Positions 36,324 to 45,571 of a stretch of DNA of 64,000 nt are shown here, one piece after another. The stretch is taken from assembly GCF_013170705.1 (NCBI RefSeq), contig NZ_CP033334.1, positions 6,735,501-6,799,500 of the forward strand, written 5' to 3'. This DNA comes from Mesorhizobium loti. Lineage in GTDB: Bacteria; Pseudomonadota; Alphaproteobacteria; Rhizobiales; Rhizobiaceae. The notes below the pieces were generated by a model. The model made no database searches and was not told where the DNA came from. It saw only the letters and a list, made by a program, of their open reading frames with translations. Made by a program: the position numbers and the translations under genes. How positions within the stretch are numbered: the stretch's first letter is position 1; the number at the start of each line of letters is the position of its first letter.

Positions 36324-39300
36324 GTGCAGGGCTTGTTCATCGTCATCATCGCGATCGCCTATGTGACGCTGCTGTTCGCCATCGCCAGCCTGGGCGATCG
36401 TCGCTCGGCCATTTCAGGGCCGGGCCGGGCAAGGCCGCTCATCTACGCGCTCAGCCTGGCGATCTACTGCACCTCGTGGACCTTTTTCGGCTCCGTCGGC
36501 CTCTCGTCCGAACGCGGCCTCGAATTCCTCGGCATCTACACCGGTCCGGTGCTGGTGTTCGTGTTCGGCTTTCCCCTGCTCAACCGCATCGTACGGCTGG
36601 CCAAGACCGAGAAGATCACTTCGATCGCGGACTTCCTCGGCGCGCGCTACGGCAAGAGCTTCACCGTCGCGGCGATCGCCACGCTGATCGCCACCATCGG
36701 CGCGGTACCCTATATCGCGCTTCAATTGAAGGCGATTTCCGGCTCGGTCAGCCTGATGGTCGAGCACTATACGGGATCGCCACCCTCCTTCGATCCGTTC
36801 GTCAGCGACATCTCGCTGGTCGTGGCGATGCTTCTGGCGCTGTTTGCCGTGCTGTTCGGCACCCGCCACGCCGACGCCACCGAACATCAGGACGGGCTGG
36901 TGCTGGCGGTGGCGGTCGAAACCGTGGTCAAGCTCGCCGCCTTCCTGGCGATCGGCCTGATGGTCACCTTCCTGATCTTCGGCGGCCCGGGCGACATGTT
37001 CGCCAAGCTGGCGCAAAACGGGCAGGTGCGGCAGGCGATGGGCTACAACACCTCGCTTGCCACCTGGCTGGTGCTGACGGGCCTCAGCGGCTGTGCCATC
37101 ATCATGCTGCCGCGGCAATTCTACGTCACCATCGTCGAGAACCGCGGCGAGGCCGAGCTGCGCACAGCGACCTGGGTGTTTCCGCTCTATCTCGTGGCGA
37201 TCAACCTATTCGTGCTGCCGATCGCGTTTGCCGGCCTGTCGCTGGTCGGCACCGGCACCAGCAGCGATCTCTACGTGCTGTCGCTGCCGCTGTTCAGCGG
37301 CCACGACCTGCTGGCCATGGCGGCCTTCATCGGTGGGTTGTCCGCGGCAACGGCCATGGTGATCGTCGAAAGCGTGGCGCTGTCGATCATGATCTCCAAT
37401 GACCTCGTCATTCCGCTGTTCGTGCGCCGCCTGCTCAAGACCTCGACCTTGGAGACCGAAGACTGGTCGACGCTCATCCTCAACGTGCGGCGCGGAGCGA
37501 TCTTCATCCTTCTGTTCATCGCCTTCCTCTACTATCGCGAGAGCACCAACAGCGCGCGGCTGTCGTCGATCGGCCTGATGTCGTTCGCGGCCATCGCGCA
37601 ATTCGCGCCGGCGCTGATCGGCGGGCTGATCTGGCGCGGCGCCAACGGCAGGGGTGCCGCGCTCGGCATGGTCGCCGGCATCCTTGTCTGGAGCTATACG
37701 CTGCTCTTGCCCTCGCTTGTCGCTCCCGACACCGACATCGTCGTGCATGGGCTGTTCGGCTTCGAGGCGCTGCGCCCGCAAGCCCTGTTCGGTACGGTGG
37801 CCGAGCCGCTGAACCACGGCGTGTTGTGGAGCCTGTCGATCAACGCGGTGTTCTTCGTGCTCGGCTCGCTGTCGCGCGCGTCGGTGCCGCTGGAGCGCAT
37901 CCAGGCATCGATCTTCGTGCCGCGCGACGCCGGCCCGATGCCGAGCCTGCGCCGCTTCCGCACCGCCATCACCGTCAATGACCTCAAGGACACGATCGGC
38001 CGCTATCTCGGCGTCGAGCGCACCGAGCGCTCTTTCCAGTCGTTCGAGAGGACCAACGGCACCTCGCTGCACGGCAAGGAGCAGGCGAGCATGGACGTCA
38101 TCCGCTTCTCCGAGCAGCTTTTGGCCAGCGCCGTCGGCTCCTCCTCGGCGCGGCTGATCCTGTCGCTGCTGTTCAGGCGGCATGACCGCGAGTCCCGGGA
38201 TGCTTTCCGCCTGCTCGACGACGCCACCGAGGCGCTGCAGCACAACCGCGACCTGCTGCAGATCGCGCTCGACCAGATGGAGCAAGGCATCACTGTCTTC
38301 GACAAGGACTTTCGCCTGATCTGCTGGAACCGCCAGTACCGGGCGCTGTTCGATCTGCCTGACGAAATGGGCCAGGTCGGCGTCTCGCTCGACCAGATCT
38401 TGCGCCACCTCGCCGAGCGAGGCGACATCCCCGCCGACCAGCGCGTGATGACGCTCAACCGTCTGACCAGTTTCGTCAGCCCCTGGCAGATGGAGCTGAA
38501 GACCAGCGGCCGCATTCTCGAACTGCGCTCCAACCCGATGCCGGACGGCGGTATCGTCGCCACCTATGCCGACATTTCCGGCCGCGTCGAGCAGGATCTG
38601 GCGCTGAAGCGCGCCAATGAATCGCTGGAGCAGCGCGTCAAGACCCGCACCATCGAGCTGACCCGGGTCAACGAGGAACTGGCGCAGGCGCAAATGCTGG
38701 CCGAGGAGGCCAATCTGGGCAAGACGCGCTTCCTCGCCGCCGCCGGCCATGACATCCTGCAGCCGTTGAACGCTGCCCGGCTCTATTGCTCCTCGCTGAT
38801 CGAGAAAGCCGGCAAGGGTCCGGCCGGCAAGGCTGCGGTCAACATCGAATCCTCGCTGGAATCGGTCGAGACGATCCTCGGCGCCGTGCTCGACATCTCC
38901 CGTCTCGATGCCGGCGCGATGAAGCCGGACGATACCGCCTTCAACCTCGACGGATTGCTGCGACAGATCGGCAATGATTTTCGACCGATGGCCGCGGAAA
39001 AGAAGCTCGGCCTGACGATCATGCCGTCTTCGCTGACGGTGGTGACCGACCGCAATCTGTTGCGCCGCCTGATCCAGAACCTTGTCTCCAATGCCATCAA
39101 ATATACGCGCCAGGGCCGCATCCTGGTCGGCGTGCGGCGACGCGGCGAACTGGCGGAAATCCAGGTGATCGACACCGGTATCGGCATTGCCGGCGACAAG
39201 CTGAACACGGTCTTCCATGAGTTCACCCGGCTGGACGAAGGCGCGCGCGAGGCCGAAGGCCTCGGTCTCGGCCTCTCCATCGTCGACCGCATCGCCCGGG

Positions 39301-39806
39301 TGCTGCGCCTGGAAATCCGTATTTTCTCCAATCCGGGCAAGGGCACGCGTTTCTCGGTCATACTGCCGGTGGCGGCTGTGGCGGCGCCGCGGCGCGAGAT
39401 CGAGAAAGCACCAGCCCATGCCGCTTCCTCGCTTGCTGGGCTGACAGTACTTTGCATCGACAATGACGCGCGCATCCTCGACGGCATGCGTCTTCTGCTC
39501 GAAGGCTGGGGGTGCACCGTCGACACCGCTTCCGGATCAGGAGAGCTCCCGCGGCCTGGCGCGCGCAGGCCCGACATCGTGCTTGCCGACTATCATCTCG
39601 ACGGCGTCACCGGGCTCGACGTGATCAGGACCCTGCGCGCGACCTGCGGCCAGGATCTTGCGTGTATACTGGTGACCGCCGACCGTTCCAACGAGGTGCG
39701 CGCGGCGGCCAGCGAACTCGACGTTCCGATGATCAACAAGCCGCTGAAACCGGCGGTGCTGCGCTCGATGATGGCCAGGGTCAGGCCGATGGCGTCGGCC
39801 GAGTAA
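36324..39806 (+). CDS. Hybrid histidine kinase with SSS transporter-like sensor (MxtR/CrbS-like)
   Basis: A GTG start at 36324 behind AAGGAGG gives about 1160 residues; the frame is open to 36231 but without a good start. Residues 1 to about 540 form a sodium:solute-symporter-like membrane domain of some 13 spans. A PAS domain begins at about 648 (MEQGITVFDKDFRLICWN). Then come a coiled linker, the HisKA box FLAAAGHDILQPLNAARL (His about 808), the HATPase (LVSNAIKYT, GLGLGLSIV) and a receiver with Asp about 1088 (DIVLADYHLDG). In gamma-proteobacteria this architecture (MxtR, CrbS) pairs with a LuxR-type regulator to control acetate use. The convergent regulator at 40122 is the likely partner. 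Confidence 0.9.
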   Translation: MQGLFIVIIAIAYVTLLFAIASLGDRRSAISGPGRARPLIYALSLAIYCTSWTFFGSVGLSSERGLEFLGIYTGPVLVFVFGFPLLNRIVRLAKTEKITSIADFLGARYGKSFTVAAIATLIATIGAVPYIALQLKAISGSVSLMVEHYTGSPPSFDPFVSDISLVVAMLLALFAVLFGTRHADATEHQDGLVLAVAVETVVKLAAFLAIGLMVTFLIFGGPGDMFAKLAQNGQVRQAMGYNTSLATWLVLTGLSGCAIIMLPRQFYVTIVENRGEAELRTATWVFPLYLVAINLFVLPIAFAGLSLVGTGTSSDLYVLSLPLFSGHDLLAMAAFIGGLSAATAMVIVESVALSIMISNDLVIPLFVRRLLKTSTLETEDWSTLILNVRRGAIFILLFIAFLYYRESTNSARLSSIGLMSFAAIAQFAPALIGGLIWRGANGRGAALGMVAGILVWSYTLLLPSLVAPDTDIVVHGLFGFEALRPQALFGTVAEPLNHGVLWSLSINAVFFVLGSLSRASVPLERIQASIFVPRDAGPMPSLRRFRTAITVNDLKDTIGRYLGVERTERSFQSFERTNGTSLHGKEQASMDVIRFSEQLLASAVGSSSARLILSLLFRRHDRESRDAFRLLDDATEALQHNRDLLQIALDQMEQGITVFDKDFRLICWNRQYRALFDLPDEMGQVGVSLDQILRHLAERGDIPADQRVMTLNRLTSFVSPWQMELKTSGRILELRSNPMPDGGIVATYADISGRVEQDLALKRANESLEQRVKTRTIELTRVNEELAQAQMLAEEANLGKTRFLAAAGHDILQPLNAARLYCSSLIEKAGKGPAGKAAVNIESSLESVETILGAVLDISRLDAGAMKPDDTAFNLDGLLRQIGNDFRPMAAEKKLGLTIMPSSLTVVTDRNLLRRLIQNLVSNAIKYTRQGRILVGVRRRGELAEIQVIDTGIGIAGDKLNTVFHEFTRLDEGAREAEGLGLGLSIVDRIARVLRLEIRIFSNPGKGTRFSVILPVAAVAAPRREIEKAPAHAASSLAGLTVLCIDNDARILDGMRLLLEGWGCTVDTASGSGELPRPGARRPDIVLADYHLDGVTGLDVIRTLRATCGQDLACILVTADRSNEVRAAASELDVPMINKPLKPAVLRSMMARVRPMASAE

Positions 39807-39821
39807 GATCAGGTCTTACTC
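39801..39821. repeat. Perfect 8-bp inverted repeat spanning the kinase stop codon
   Basis: GAGTAAGA-TCAGG-TCTTACTC includes the TAA of the kinase gene. It may act as a weak terminator or mRNA 3' hairpin; no T-run follows. Confidence 0.6.
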
Positions 39822-39837
39822 ATACGCACCGCCTGGT

Positions 39838-40062
39838 AAGCACTATGCCAGGGCCTTCGAGATATCGTTCGCGGTCTGGATTGCCAGCGGAGCAAGACCT
39901 TTCGCCGCGGCAGGCGGGGCCGACGCCACCGCCTCGATGTCGCCGCGTCTTGGCAGGGCGAGCTATCTCGGCGAGCGGGCAGTCGGCGCGCCGGACGGCA
40001 GCGCCGCGGCCGTTGCGATCTGGATGCGCGCGATCGCACAGGCGATAGCCAAGCAAGGGTGA
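39838..40062 (+). pseudogene. C-terminal remnant of dihydroxyacetone kinase (DhaL domain)
   Basis: A 74-codon frame without a start ends at 40060. It contains AAGGADATASMSPRLGRASY and LGERAVGAPDGSAAAVAIWM, the typical end of the DhaL nucleotide-binding domain (GAxATxxMxPxxGRxSYLGERxxGxPDPGAxAVAxWL). The remaining roughly 500 residues of the kinase are absent. It lies between a kinase gene and its convergent regulator, so it is the scar of a lost gene. Confidence 0.65.
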
Positions 40063-40121
40063 CAGACAAGGCTGAACAATAACCTGGAGCGCATCGCCTG
40101 AATCCGTTGCCACGCCGTCAC

Positions 40122-40781
40122 TCAGTGCGCCGGCTGCAACGGATCGCTGCCGATCTTGGACAGCAAGATAACCGCCTGGGTGCGGCTGTCGACGCCGAGC
40201 TTCTGCAGGATGGCAGAGACATGCGCCTTGACCGTCGCCTCGGAGACGCCGAGTTCGTAGGCGATCTGCTTGTTGAGCAGGCCCTCGGCCAGCATGCCGA
40301 GCACGCGGGTCTGCTGCGGGGTCAGCGCCTGCAATCTTTTGATCAGGTCCGATATTTCGGGGTCGCGCTCGACGCCGAGATCGACGCCAACCGGAGCCGC
40401 TATGTCGCCGGCCAGCACCGACTGCACGGCGTTGCGGATCTCTTCCATGCTCGCCGATTTGGAGATGAACCCGGAGGCGCCAAGATCGAGCGCACGCCTT
40501 ATCGTCGCCGGATCGTCATGCGCAGAGACAACGATCAGCGGCACCGCCGGATGGATACCGCGCAGCGAGATCAGGCCGGAAAGGCCGCTGGCGCCCGGCA
40601 TCGACAGGTCGAGCAGCACAAGGTCGACATCCTCATTGGCCACGACCAGCGCCTTGGCACTTTCGAAATCGCCGGCCTCGTGGATGGCGGCGACATTGCC
40701 GATGCCGGCAAGTGCCTCACGCAGCGCGCCGCGAAACAGCGGGTGATCGTCGGCGATGACGAAAGAATAGCCTGACGGCAA
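40122..40781 (-). CDS. LuxR/NarL-family response regulator
   Basis: A 219-residue protein: an N-terminal receiver (ADDHPLFRGALREAL, phospho-acceptor Asp in DLVLLDLSMPGASG, Lys in GFISKSASMEEI) and a C-terminal LuxR-type helix-turn-helix (LTPQQTRVLGMLAEGLLNKQ, then IAYELGVSEATVKAHVSAIL). It matches the CrbR/ErdR type that works with SSS-sensor kinases such as the one convergent to it at 36324. Its target genes are not in this window; acetyl-CoA synthetase would be the expected one by analogy. Confidence 0.9.
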   Translation of the reverse strand: MPSGYSFVIADDHPLFRGALREALAGIGNVAAIHEAGDFESAKALVVANEDVDLVLLDLSMPGASGLSGLISLRGIHPAVPLIVVSAHDDPATIRRALDLGASGFISKSASMEEIRNAVQSVLAGDIAAPVGVDLGVERDPEISDLIKRLQALTPQQTRVLGMLAEGLLNKQIAYELGVSEATVKAHVSAILQKLGVDSRTQAVILLSKIGSDPLQPAH

Positions 40782-40905
40782 ATGTTCCTCCCCGAATCCC
40801 GTCGATGATTTTTAGCTTTTCGGGACCAGTCGGACGATTATGAGGGGCCGCGCGCTGTTTTCAAGCGGCAAAGCCGGCACGTCCCATTTTCCCTGGTTTG
40901 GATGC

Positions 40906-41340
40906 TCAGGTTTTCTGCGAGTTGAGCTGGGCGCCGTCGCCGCTGTCCTTGTCCATATCCTTGACGATGCCCATGAAGCCTTTCAGGAAGCGCTCCATGT
41001 AGCTCATCGTCTTGTTGAAATCCTCCTCGCTCGGGAGCTTCGATTCGAGACGGGCGGAGAGCGAATTCTCCAGCTTGGTGACGCGCTCATCCATTGCCTT
41101 CATCGAGGTCTGCAGGCGGTCGACCTCATCCTGGAAGGCGGCGCGTTCATCGGCCGCCATCTTGCAGACGAGCTGGCCCGAGCGCTCCTCGCAGAGCGAC
41201 ATCGCGCCGGTCTGGGTGTCCATGCGGACATAGCCGTTGTCGGATTTTTCCAGCCGGTAGCGATCGGTTTCTTCCGAATAGGCTGATACCGCGATCAGTG
41301 AACCGAGTGCGGCGGGGATCAAAATGTGATGCAGACGCAT
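40906..41340 (-). CDS. Hypothetical exported coiled-coil protein
   Basis: The ATG at 41340 follows GGAGG 6 bases upstream and gives 144 residues; the longer frame to 41445 is not preferred. A signal peptide (MRLHHILIPAALGSLIAVSAYS) precedes RLEKSDNGYVRMDTQTGAMSLCEE, a two-cysteine segment (LCEE...LVCKM), and a predicted coiled coil (EVDRLQTSMKAMDERVTKLE). It ends in a hydrophilic tail. No biochemical function is recognised. It is conserved-looking and probably periplasmic. Confidence 0.7.
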   Translation of the reverse strand: MRLHHILIPAALGSLIAVSAYSEETDRYRLEKSDNGYVRMDTQTGAMSLCEERSGQLVCKMAADERAAFQDEVDRLQTSMKAMDERVTKLENSLSARLESKLPSEEDFNKTMSYMERFLKGFMGIVKDMDKDSGDGAQLNSQKT

Positions 41341-41447
41341 GTTGTCCTCCATGGCCAAGGCCTGAAATATCGCATGTTTGCGCCGGAAATGGGGAAGACC
41401 CTTGGCGTGGCCTTCCCCGCACGACTGGTTCGGATTATAGCGCAACC

Positions 41448-41798
41448 ATGTCTCAGTTTATCTACAAGATAACCCCGCAAGCGCTTTGGCGCGAGGCCGA
41501 AGCCAATGGCCGCTTTACCGGGGCGCCGATCGATCTCACCGACGGCTTCATCCATTTCTCGACGGCGGCGCAGGTTCGGGAAACGGCGGCAAAGCATTTT
41601 TCCGGCCAGTCGGACCTTCTGCTCGTCGCCATCGACGGCGCCGGCCTGGGGCCTGCCCTGAAATATGAGGTGTCGCGCGGCGGTGCGCTGTTTCCGCATC
41701 TTTACGGCGTGCTGGAGCTGAAAGCCGTCAAGTGGGTGCGACCGCTGCCGCTTGGTCCCGACGGTACCCACCTCTTCCCGGCGCTGGAGGCCGAATGA
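41448..41798 (+). CDS. DUF952 family protein
   Basis: A 116-residue protein starting MSQFIYKITPQALWREAEAN. It shows the DUF952 hallmarks: GRFTGAPIDLTDGFIHFSTA and AKHFSGQSDLLLVAID, then FPHLYGVLELKAVKWV. The fold resembles ADP-ribosyl-transferase-like small proteins, but the activity is unknown. The stop overlaps the pyrD start (ATGA). This gene order with pyrD is common in rhizobia. Confidence 0.88.
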   Translation: MSQFIYKITPQALWREAEANGRFTGAPIDLTDGFIHFSTAAQVRETAAKHFSGQSDLLLVAIDGAGLGPALKYEVSRGGALFPHLYGVLELKAVKWVRPLPLGPDGTHLFPALEAE

Positions 41799-42874
41799 GC
41801 GTGCTCGACCGGCTCGGCCAGAAGCTGCTGTTCACCTTCGATCCGGAAACCGCGCACGGCCTGTCGATCGCGGCGCTGCGCTGCGGGCTGCCGGTCGGCG
41901 CGCGGACGGCGCACGATACCAGGTTGAAGGTCAGCCTTTGCGGCCTCGATTTCCCCAACCCGCTCGGCATGGCGGCCGGCTATGACAAGAACGCCGAGGT
42001 GCCTGACGCGCTGCTTGGCCTCGGCTTCGGCTTTGCCGAGGTCGGCACGGTCACGCCGCTGCCGCAGGACGGCAACCCGAAGCCGCGCATCTTCCGGCTG
42101 ACGGCGGATGAAGCGGTGATCAACCGGCTGGGCTTCAACAATGAGGGCCATGCGGCGGCCGAAAGGCGCCTTGCCGCCCGCAAGGGGCATTCCGGCATCG
42201 TCGGCGTCAACATCGGCGCCAACAAGGACAGCACCGACCGCATCAGTGACTATGAGCGCGGCGTCGTCCGCTTCGCCCCCTATGCCAGCTATCTGACGGT
42301 CAACATCTCCTCGCCCAACACCCCGGGCCTGCGCAACATGCAGGCGCGCGAACAGCTCGGCGAGCTTCTGTCGCGGGTCATGGCCGCACGCGCCATGGCG
42401 TCCGCGCAGCCGCCGGTCTTCCTGAAGATCGCGCCGGATCTGGTCGAGGCCGAGTTGGAAGACATCGCCGCCGAGGTCACCGAGAAGAAAATCGACGGCG
42501 TCATCGTCTCCAACACCACGATTTCGCGGCCGCCGCTGCGCAGCACCGGCACGACAAGCGAAACAGGCGGACTTTCCGGCAAGCCGCTGTTCGAACGCTC
42601 GACCATCGTACTGGCCAGGATGCGCAAACTGCTCGGGTCGGATATCGCCATCATCGGCGTCGGCGGCGTCGATAGCACGGATGCGGCGCTGGAAAAGATC
42701 CGCGCGGGCGCCGATCTCGTCCAGCTCTACACCAGCATGATCTATGCAGGGCCGGCACTGCCGGGCCGTATCGTCGCCGGCATGGCGCGCTTTTGCGAGA
42801 CGGAGCGGCTGAAATCCATCCGCGCGTTGCGCGACAGCCATCTCGATCGGTGGGCGTCAAAGCCGCTCAGCTGA
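41795..42874 (+). CDS. pyrD: Dihydroorotate dehydrogenase (quinone), class 2
   Basis: A 359-residue flavoprotein of pyrimidine synthesis that oxidises dihydroorotate to orotate with quinone as acceptor. The class 2 N-terminal membrane-associating extension (MSVLDRLGQKLLFTFDPETA) is present, then GLDFPNPLGMAAGYDKNAE, INRLGFNNEG, NISSPNTPGLRNMQ (class 2 catalytic Ser region), VSNTTISRP, and YTSMIYAGP. Start overlaps the DUF952 stop. Its 3' end overlaps the convergent MATE gene by 8 bases. Confidence 0.96.
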   Translation: MSVLDRLGQKLLFTFDPETAHGLSIAALRCGLPVGARTAHDTRLKVSLCGLDFPNPLGMAAGYDKNAEVPDALLGLGFGFAEVGTVTPLPQDGNPKPRIFRLTADEAVINRLGFNNEGHAAAERRLAARKGHSGIVGVNIGANKDSTDRISDYERGVVRFAPYASYLTVNISSPNTPGLRNMQAREQLGELLSRVMAARAMASAQPPVFLKIAPDLVEAELEDIAAEVTEKKIDGVIVSNTTISRPPLRSTGTTSETGGLSGKPLFERSTIVLARMRKLLGSDIAIIGVGGVDSTDAALEKIRAGADLVQLYTSMIYAGPALPGRIVAGMARFCETERLKSIRALRDSHLDRWASKPLS

Positions 42875-44207
42875 ACGCCGTCCGCAGCCGCAGCCGCAGA
42901 ATCGCCAGCAGGCTGAAGCCACGCGTCAGCAGGAAGACGTGAAGTGCCGCCCACAGGCCATGATTGCCGAAGGCAGGCGCGAGCGTCAGCAGCGCGACGG
43001 TAAAGACGAGAAATGACAGCAGCATCATGTTGCGCATGTCGCGCGACCATGTCGCGCCGATGAAGACACCGTCCATCTGGAACGCCAGCACGCCGCTCAG
43101 CGCGGTGAATGCCGCCCAGGGCAAATAGATGTCGGCCACCGAGCGGACCTCCCGCGATGTCGTGACGACGGCGACGAGATCGGCACCAGCCGAGAGCAGC
43201 ACCAGCGTCGCGGCTCCTGCCAGCCCGAAACCCCAGAACAAGGTCAGACGCACCGCCCGCCGGAAGGGCTGCTCTGCACGTGCGCCGACGGCACGGCCCG
43301 CGAGCTGTTCGGCGGCGGTGGCAAAACCGTCGAGGAAATAACCGGCGACGAGGAAGAAGTTCATCAAGACCGCGTTGGCGGCCAGCGTCACCGTGCCAAA
43401 CTGCGCACCTTGACGCGTGAACAGCGCGAAGGCGGCGAGCAGCGAGAACGAGCGGATCATGATGTCGCGGTTGAGCAACAGCATGCGCAGGAAGGCGCTC
43501 ATGTCGAGCAGACGATGGCGCGGCAGGGACGGGGTCGAGCGAAAGCGGAGCACCACGATGGCGAGCCCCAGAAGCATGGCCAGGAATTCGCCGGCGACGG
43601 TCGCCCAGGCGACGCCCGCAACGCCCCAGCCGAGCTTCAGCCCAAGCAGGAAGCAGAGTGCGATGTTGATGCCGTTGAGCGCCAGCTGCAGCACAAGGCC
43701 GAGCCCGCCCTCGCCACGCCCCAGCACATAACCGAGGATAGCATAGTTGATCAGCGAGAAGGGTGCGGCAAGGAGCCTGATCCTGATGTAGACGCCCATC
43801 GCCTCGCTGACGCGCGGCTCGGCGCCCATGAACCACTGGCCACCGACGGCGATCAGCGGTGAAAGCGCTGCCAGCACGATGCCGGCGACGACCGCGATCA
43901 GCACGGCGCGCCAGAATACCGCCTGTTCCTCCAGCGCGTCGCCGCGCCCGAAAGCCTGGGCGACGAGACCGGTGGTGCCGGAGCGCAGGAAATTGAAGGT
44001 GGTGAAGACGACACTGAACACCAGAGATCCCGCTGCCAGGCCGCCGAGAAGGGCCGCGTCGCCGAACTGCCCGACAACCGCCGTGTCGACCAGGCCGAGC
44101 ATTGGCGTGGTCAGATAGGCCAGCGTCATCGGCACCGCTATGGCGAGCACGGAACGGTTGGTGACGACAAAAGGTCTGGCGTCGGCTGGGATTGCACCCT
44201 TGTCCAA
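42867..44207 (-). CDS. MATE-family efflux transporter (DinF-like)
   Basis: A membrane protein of about 446 residues with 12 hydrophobic spans. The first repeat begins VTNRSVLAIAVPMTLAYLTT with PMLGLVDTAVVGQFGDAALLGG, the MATE signature; AQAFGRGD and NFFLVAGYFLDGFATAAEQL lie in the two halves. Such proteins export drugs or metabolites using H+ or Na+ gradients. No ATG fits: the frame is open to 44396 but that would cross the divergent gene. A TTG at 44207 is my best guess. Substrate unknown. Confidence 0.85.
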   Translation of the reverse strand: MDKGAIPADARPFVVTNRSVLAIAVPMTLAYLTTPMLGLVDTAVVGQFGDAALLGGLAAGSLVFSVVFTTFNFLRSGTTGLVAQAFGRGDALEEQAVFWRAVLIAVVAGIVLAALSPLIAVGGQWFMGAEPRVSEAMGVYIRIRLLAAPFSLINYAILGYVLGRGEGGLGLVLQLALNGINIALCFLLGLKLGWGVAGVAWATVAGEFLAMLLGLAIVVLRFRSTPSLPRHRLLDMSAFLRMLLLNRDIMIRSFSLLAAFALFTRQGAQFGTVTLAANAVLMNFFLVAGYFLDGFATAAEQLAGRAVGARAEQPFRRAVRLTLFWGFGLAGAATLVLLSAGADLVAVVTTSREVRSVADIYLPWAAFTALSGVLAFQMDGVFIGATWSRDMRNMMLLSFLVFTVALLTLAPAFGNHGLWAALHVFLLTRGFSLLAILRLRLRTAFS

Positions 44208-44339
44208 GGGATTGCTGCCTTGCTGATTGATGCTTGATCGAGGAGCCGATGTGCCCCATTTTCTGACCACCGCGCAATCATTCTTCCCGCGATGGCCAAC
44301 CGAAATCCCGGTCTGGCGCGAGCCCGCCGGATTCCGTTC

Positions 44340-45242
44340 ATGCCCCTGCAGATCGTCCACCATCCTGACTACGACGCCGGCTTCGCTGCCAACCATCGCT
44401 TCCCGATGAGCAAGTATCCGCTCCTGATGGAGGCCTTGCGGGCACGCGGCCTGGCCGGACCCGACGCGCTCAACACAGCGGCCCCCGCACCAGCGTCATG
44501 GCTGAAGCTTGCCCATGCGGCCGACTATGTCGACCAGGTCATCGGCTGTTCGGTGCCGGAAAAAATCGAGCGTGAGATCGGTTTTCCGGTCGGCCCCCGC
44601 GTTTCGCTCCGCGCACGGCTTGCCACCGGCGGCACGGTGTTGGCTGCGCGACTTGCCTTGCGCCACGGCATTGCCTGCAACACCGCCGGCGGCAGCCATC
44701 ATGCGCGACGCGCGCAAGGTGCCGGCTTCTGCACCTTCAACGACGTCGCCGTCGCCTCGCTGGTGCTGCTCACAGAGGGTGCGGCACAAAACATCCTGGT
44801 CGTCGACCTCGATGTGCATCAGGGCGACGGCACCGCGGATATTCTGAGCAACGAGCCACGCGTGTTCACCTTTTCCATGCATGGCGAGCGCAACTACCCC
44901 GTGCGCAAGATCGCTTCCGATCTCGACATTGCACTGCCCGACGGCACGGGCGATGCCGCCTATCTCGAAAGGCTGGGCACGATCCTGCCGGAGCTCTCGG
45001 CCCAACTGCGCTGGGACATCGTTTTCTACAATGCCGGTGTCGACGTCCATGCCGAGGACCGGCTCGGCAGGCTGGCGCTTTCCAACGACGGCCTGCGCGC
45101 TCGCGACGAGATGGTCATCGGCCATTTTCGCGCACAAGGCATTCCGGTCTGCGGCGTCATCGGCGGCGGCTATTCCACGGACGTGCCGGCACTTGCCGCA
45201 CGGCATGCCCTGCTGTTCGAGGTCGCCTCGGGTTACGCCTAG
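44340..45242 (+). CDS. Histone deacetylase-like amidohydrolase
   Basis: A 300-residue zinc hydrolase of the class IV-like bacterial HDAC family. Active-site motifs are complete: GGSHHARRAQGAGFCTFNDV (tandem His), VDLDVHQGDGTADI (zinc Asp and His), YNAGVDVHAED (zinc Asp), and GGGYSTD. The bacterial members deacetylate small amines or acetylated lysines; the true substrate is unknown. It is divergent from the MATE gene, with starts about 130 bases apart. Confidence 0.9.
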   Translation: MPLQIVHHPDYDAGFAANHRFPMSKYPLLMEALRARGLAGPDALNTAAPAPASWLKLAHAADYVDQVIGCSVPEKIEREIGFPVGPRVSLRARLATGGTVLAARLALRHGIACNTAGGSHHARRAQGAGFCTFNDVAVASLVLLTEGAAQNILVVDLDVHQGDGTADILSNEPRVFTFSMHGERNYPVRKIASDLDIALPDGTGDAAYLERLGTILPELSAQLRWDIVFYNAGVDVHAEDRLGRLALSNDGLRARDEMVIGHFRAQGIPVCGVIGGGYSTDVPALAARHALLFEVASGYA

Positions 45243-45256
45243 CCGTCTGTCTTAAT

Positions 45257-45300
45257 GCAATTCCGAACGGAAAACCGTTTCACACTGTTCCTGGAATTGC
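45257..45300. repeat. RIME-like intergenic palindrome
   Basis: Outer arms GCAATTCC / GGAATTGC enclose an inner hairpin AACGG-AAAA-CCGTT. This nested palindrome type recurs in intergenic regions of Mesorhizobium and other rhizobia. It lies between convergent stops at 45242 and 45308 and could double as a terminator. Confidence 0.75.
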
Positions 45301-45307
45301 TCCAGAG

Positions 45308-45571
45308 TCACTTCCGATAGTTGGCGATCCTTAGCAGGATGAAGGCCGGCACGACGATCGCGGCACCGAGCAGGATGTAGCCGAGGAAGCGGTCGATGGC
45401 ATGGAAGCCCAGGTTCCAGAGGTCAATGAAGAATTTCTGGATGCCGTAGAACACATCCATCGGCGACCAGCCGAAGGCATTCATGACAAGGCCGACGAGG
45501 AACGACACCACCAGCAGCTTCAGGATCACCCTGAGCGGCGAGTCGCCGAGAAAACGCGTCAGTGCGGACAA
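45308..45571 (-). CDS. Small inner-membrane protein (DUF6460-like)
   Basis: An 87-residue protein with two clear transmembrane helices: VILKLLVVSFLVGLVMNAFG and DRFLGYILLGAAIVVPAFIL, separated by an amphipathic segment (WSPMDVFYGIQKFFIDLWNL). It ends in LRIANYRK. It fits the small alphaproteobacterial DUF6460 family, with no known function. Confidence 0.8.
   Translation of the reverse strand: MSALTRFLGDSPLRVILKLLVVSFLVGLVMNAFGWSPMDVFYGIQKFFIDLWNLGFHAIDRFLGYILLGAAIVVPAFILLRIANYRK

Noticed and set aside
37206..39419. 737-codon minus-strand frame
   Set aside because: Antisense to the hybrid kinase; composition (Arg, Asp, Gln, His rich) is that of a reversed high-GC coding frame, with no domain.
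42742..44277. Alternative 511-codon minus-strand frame over the MATE gene
   Set aside because: It is the +1 shadow of the MATE transporter frame; the overlapping frame has the clear MATE signatures and hydrophobic spans.
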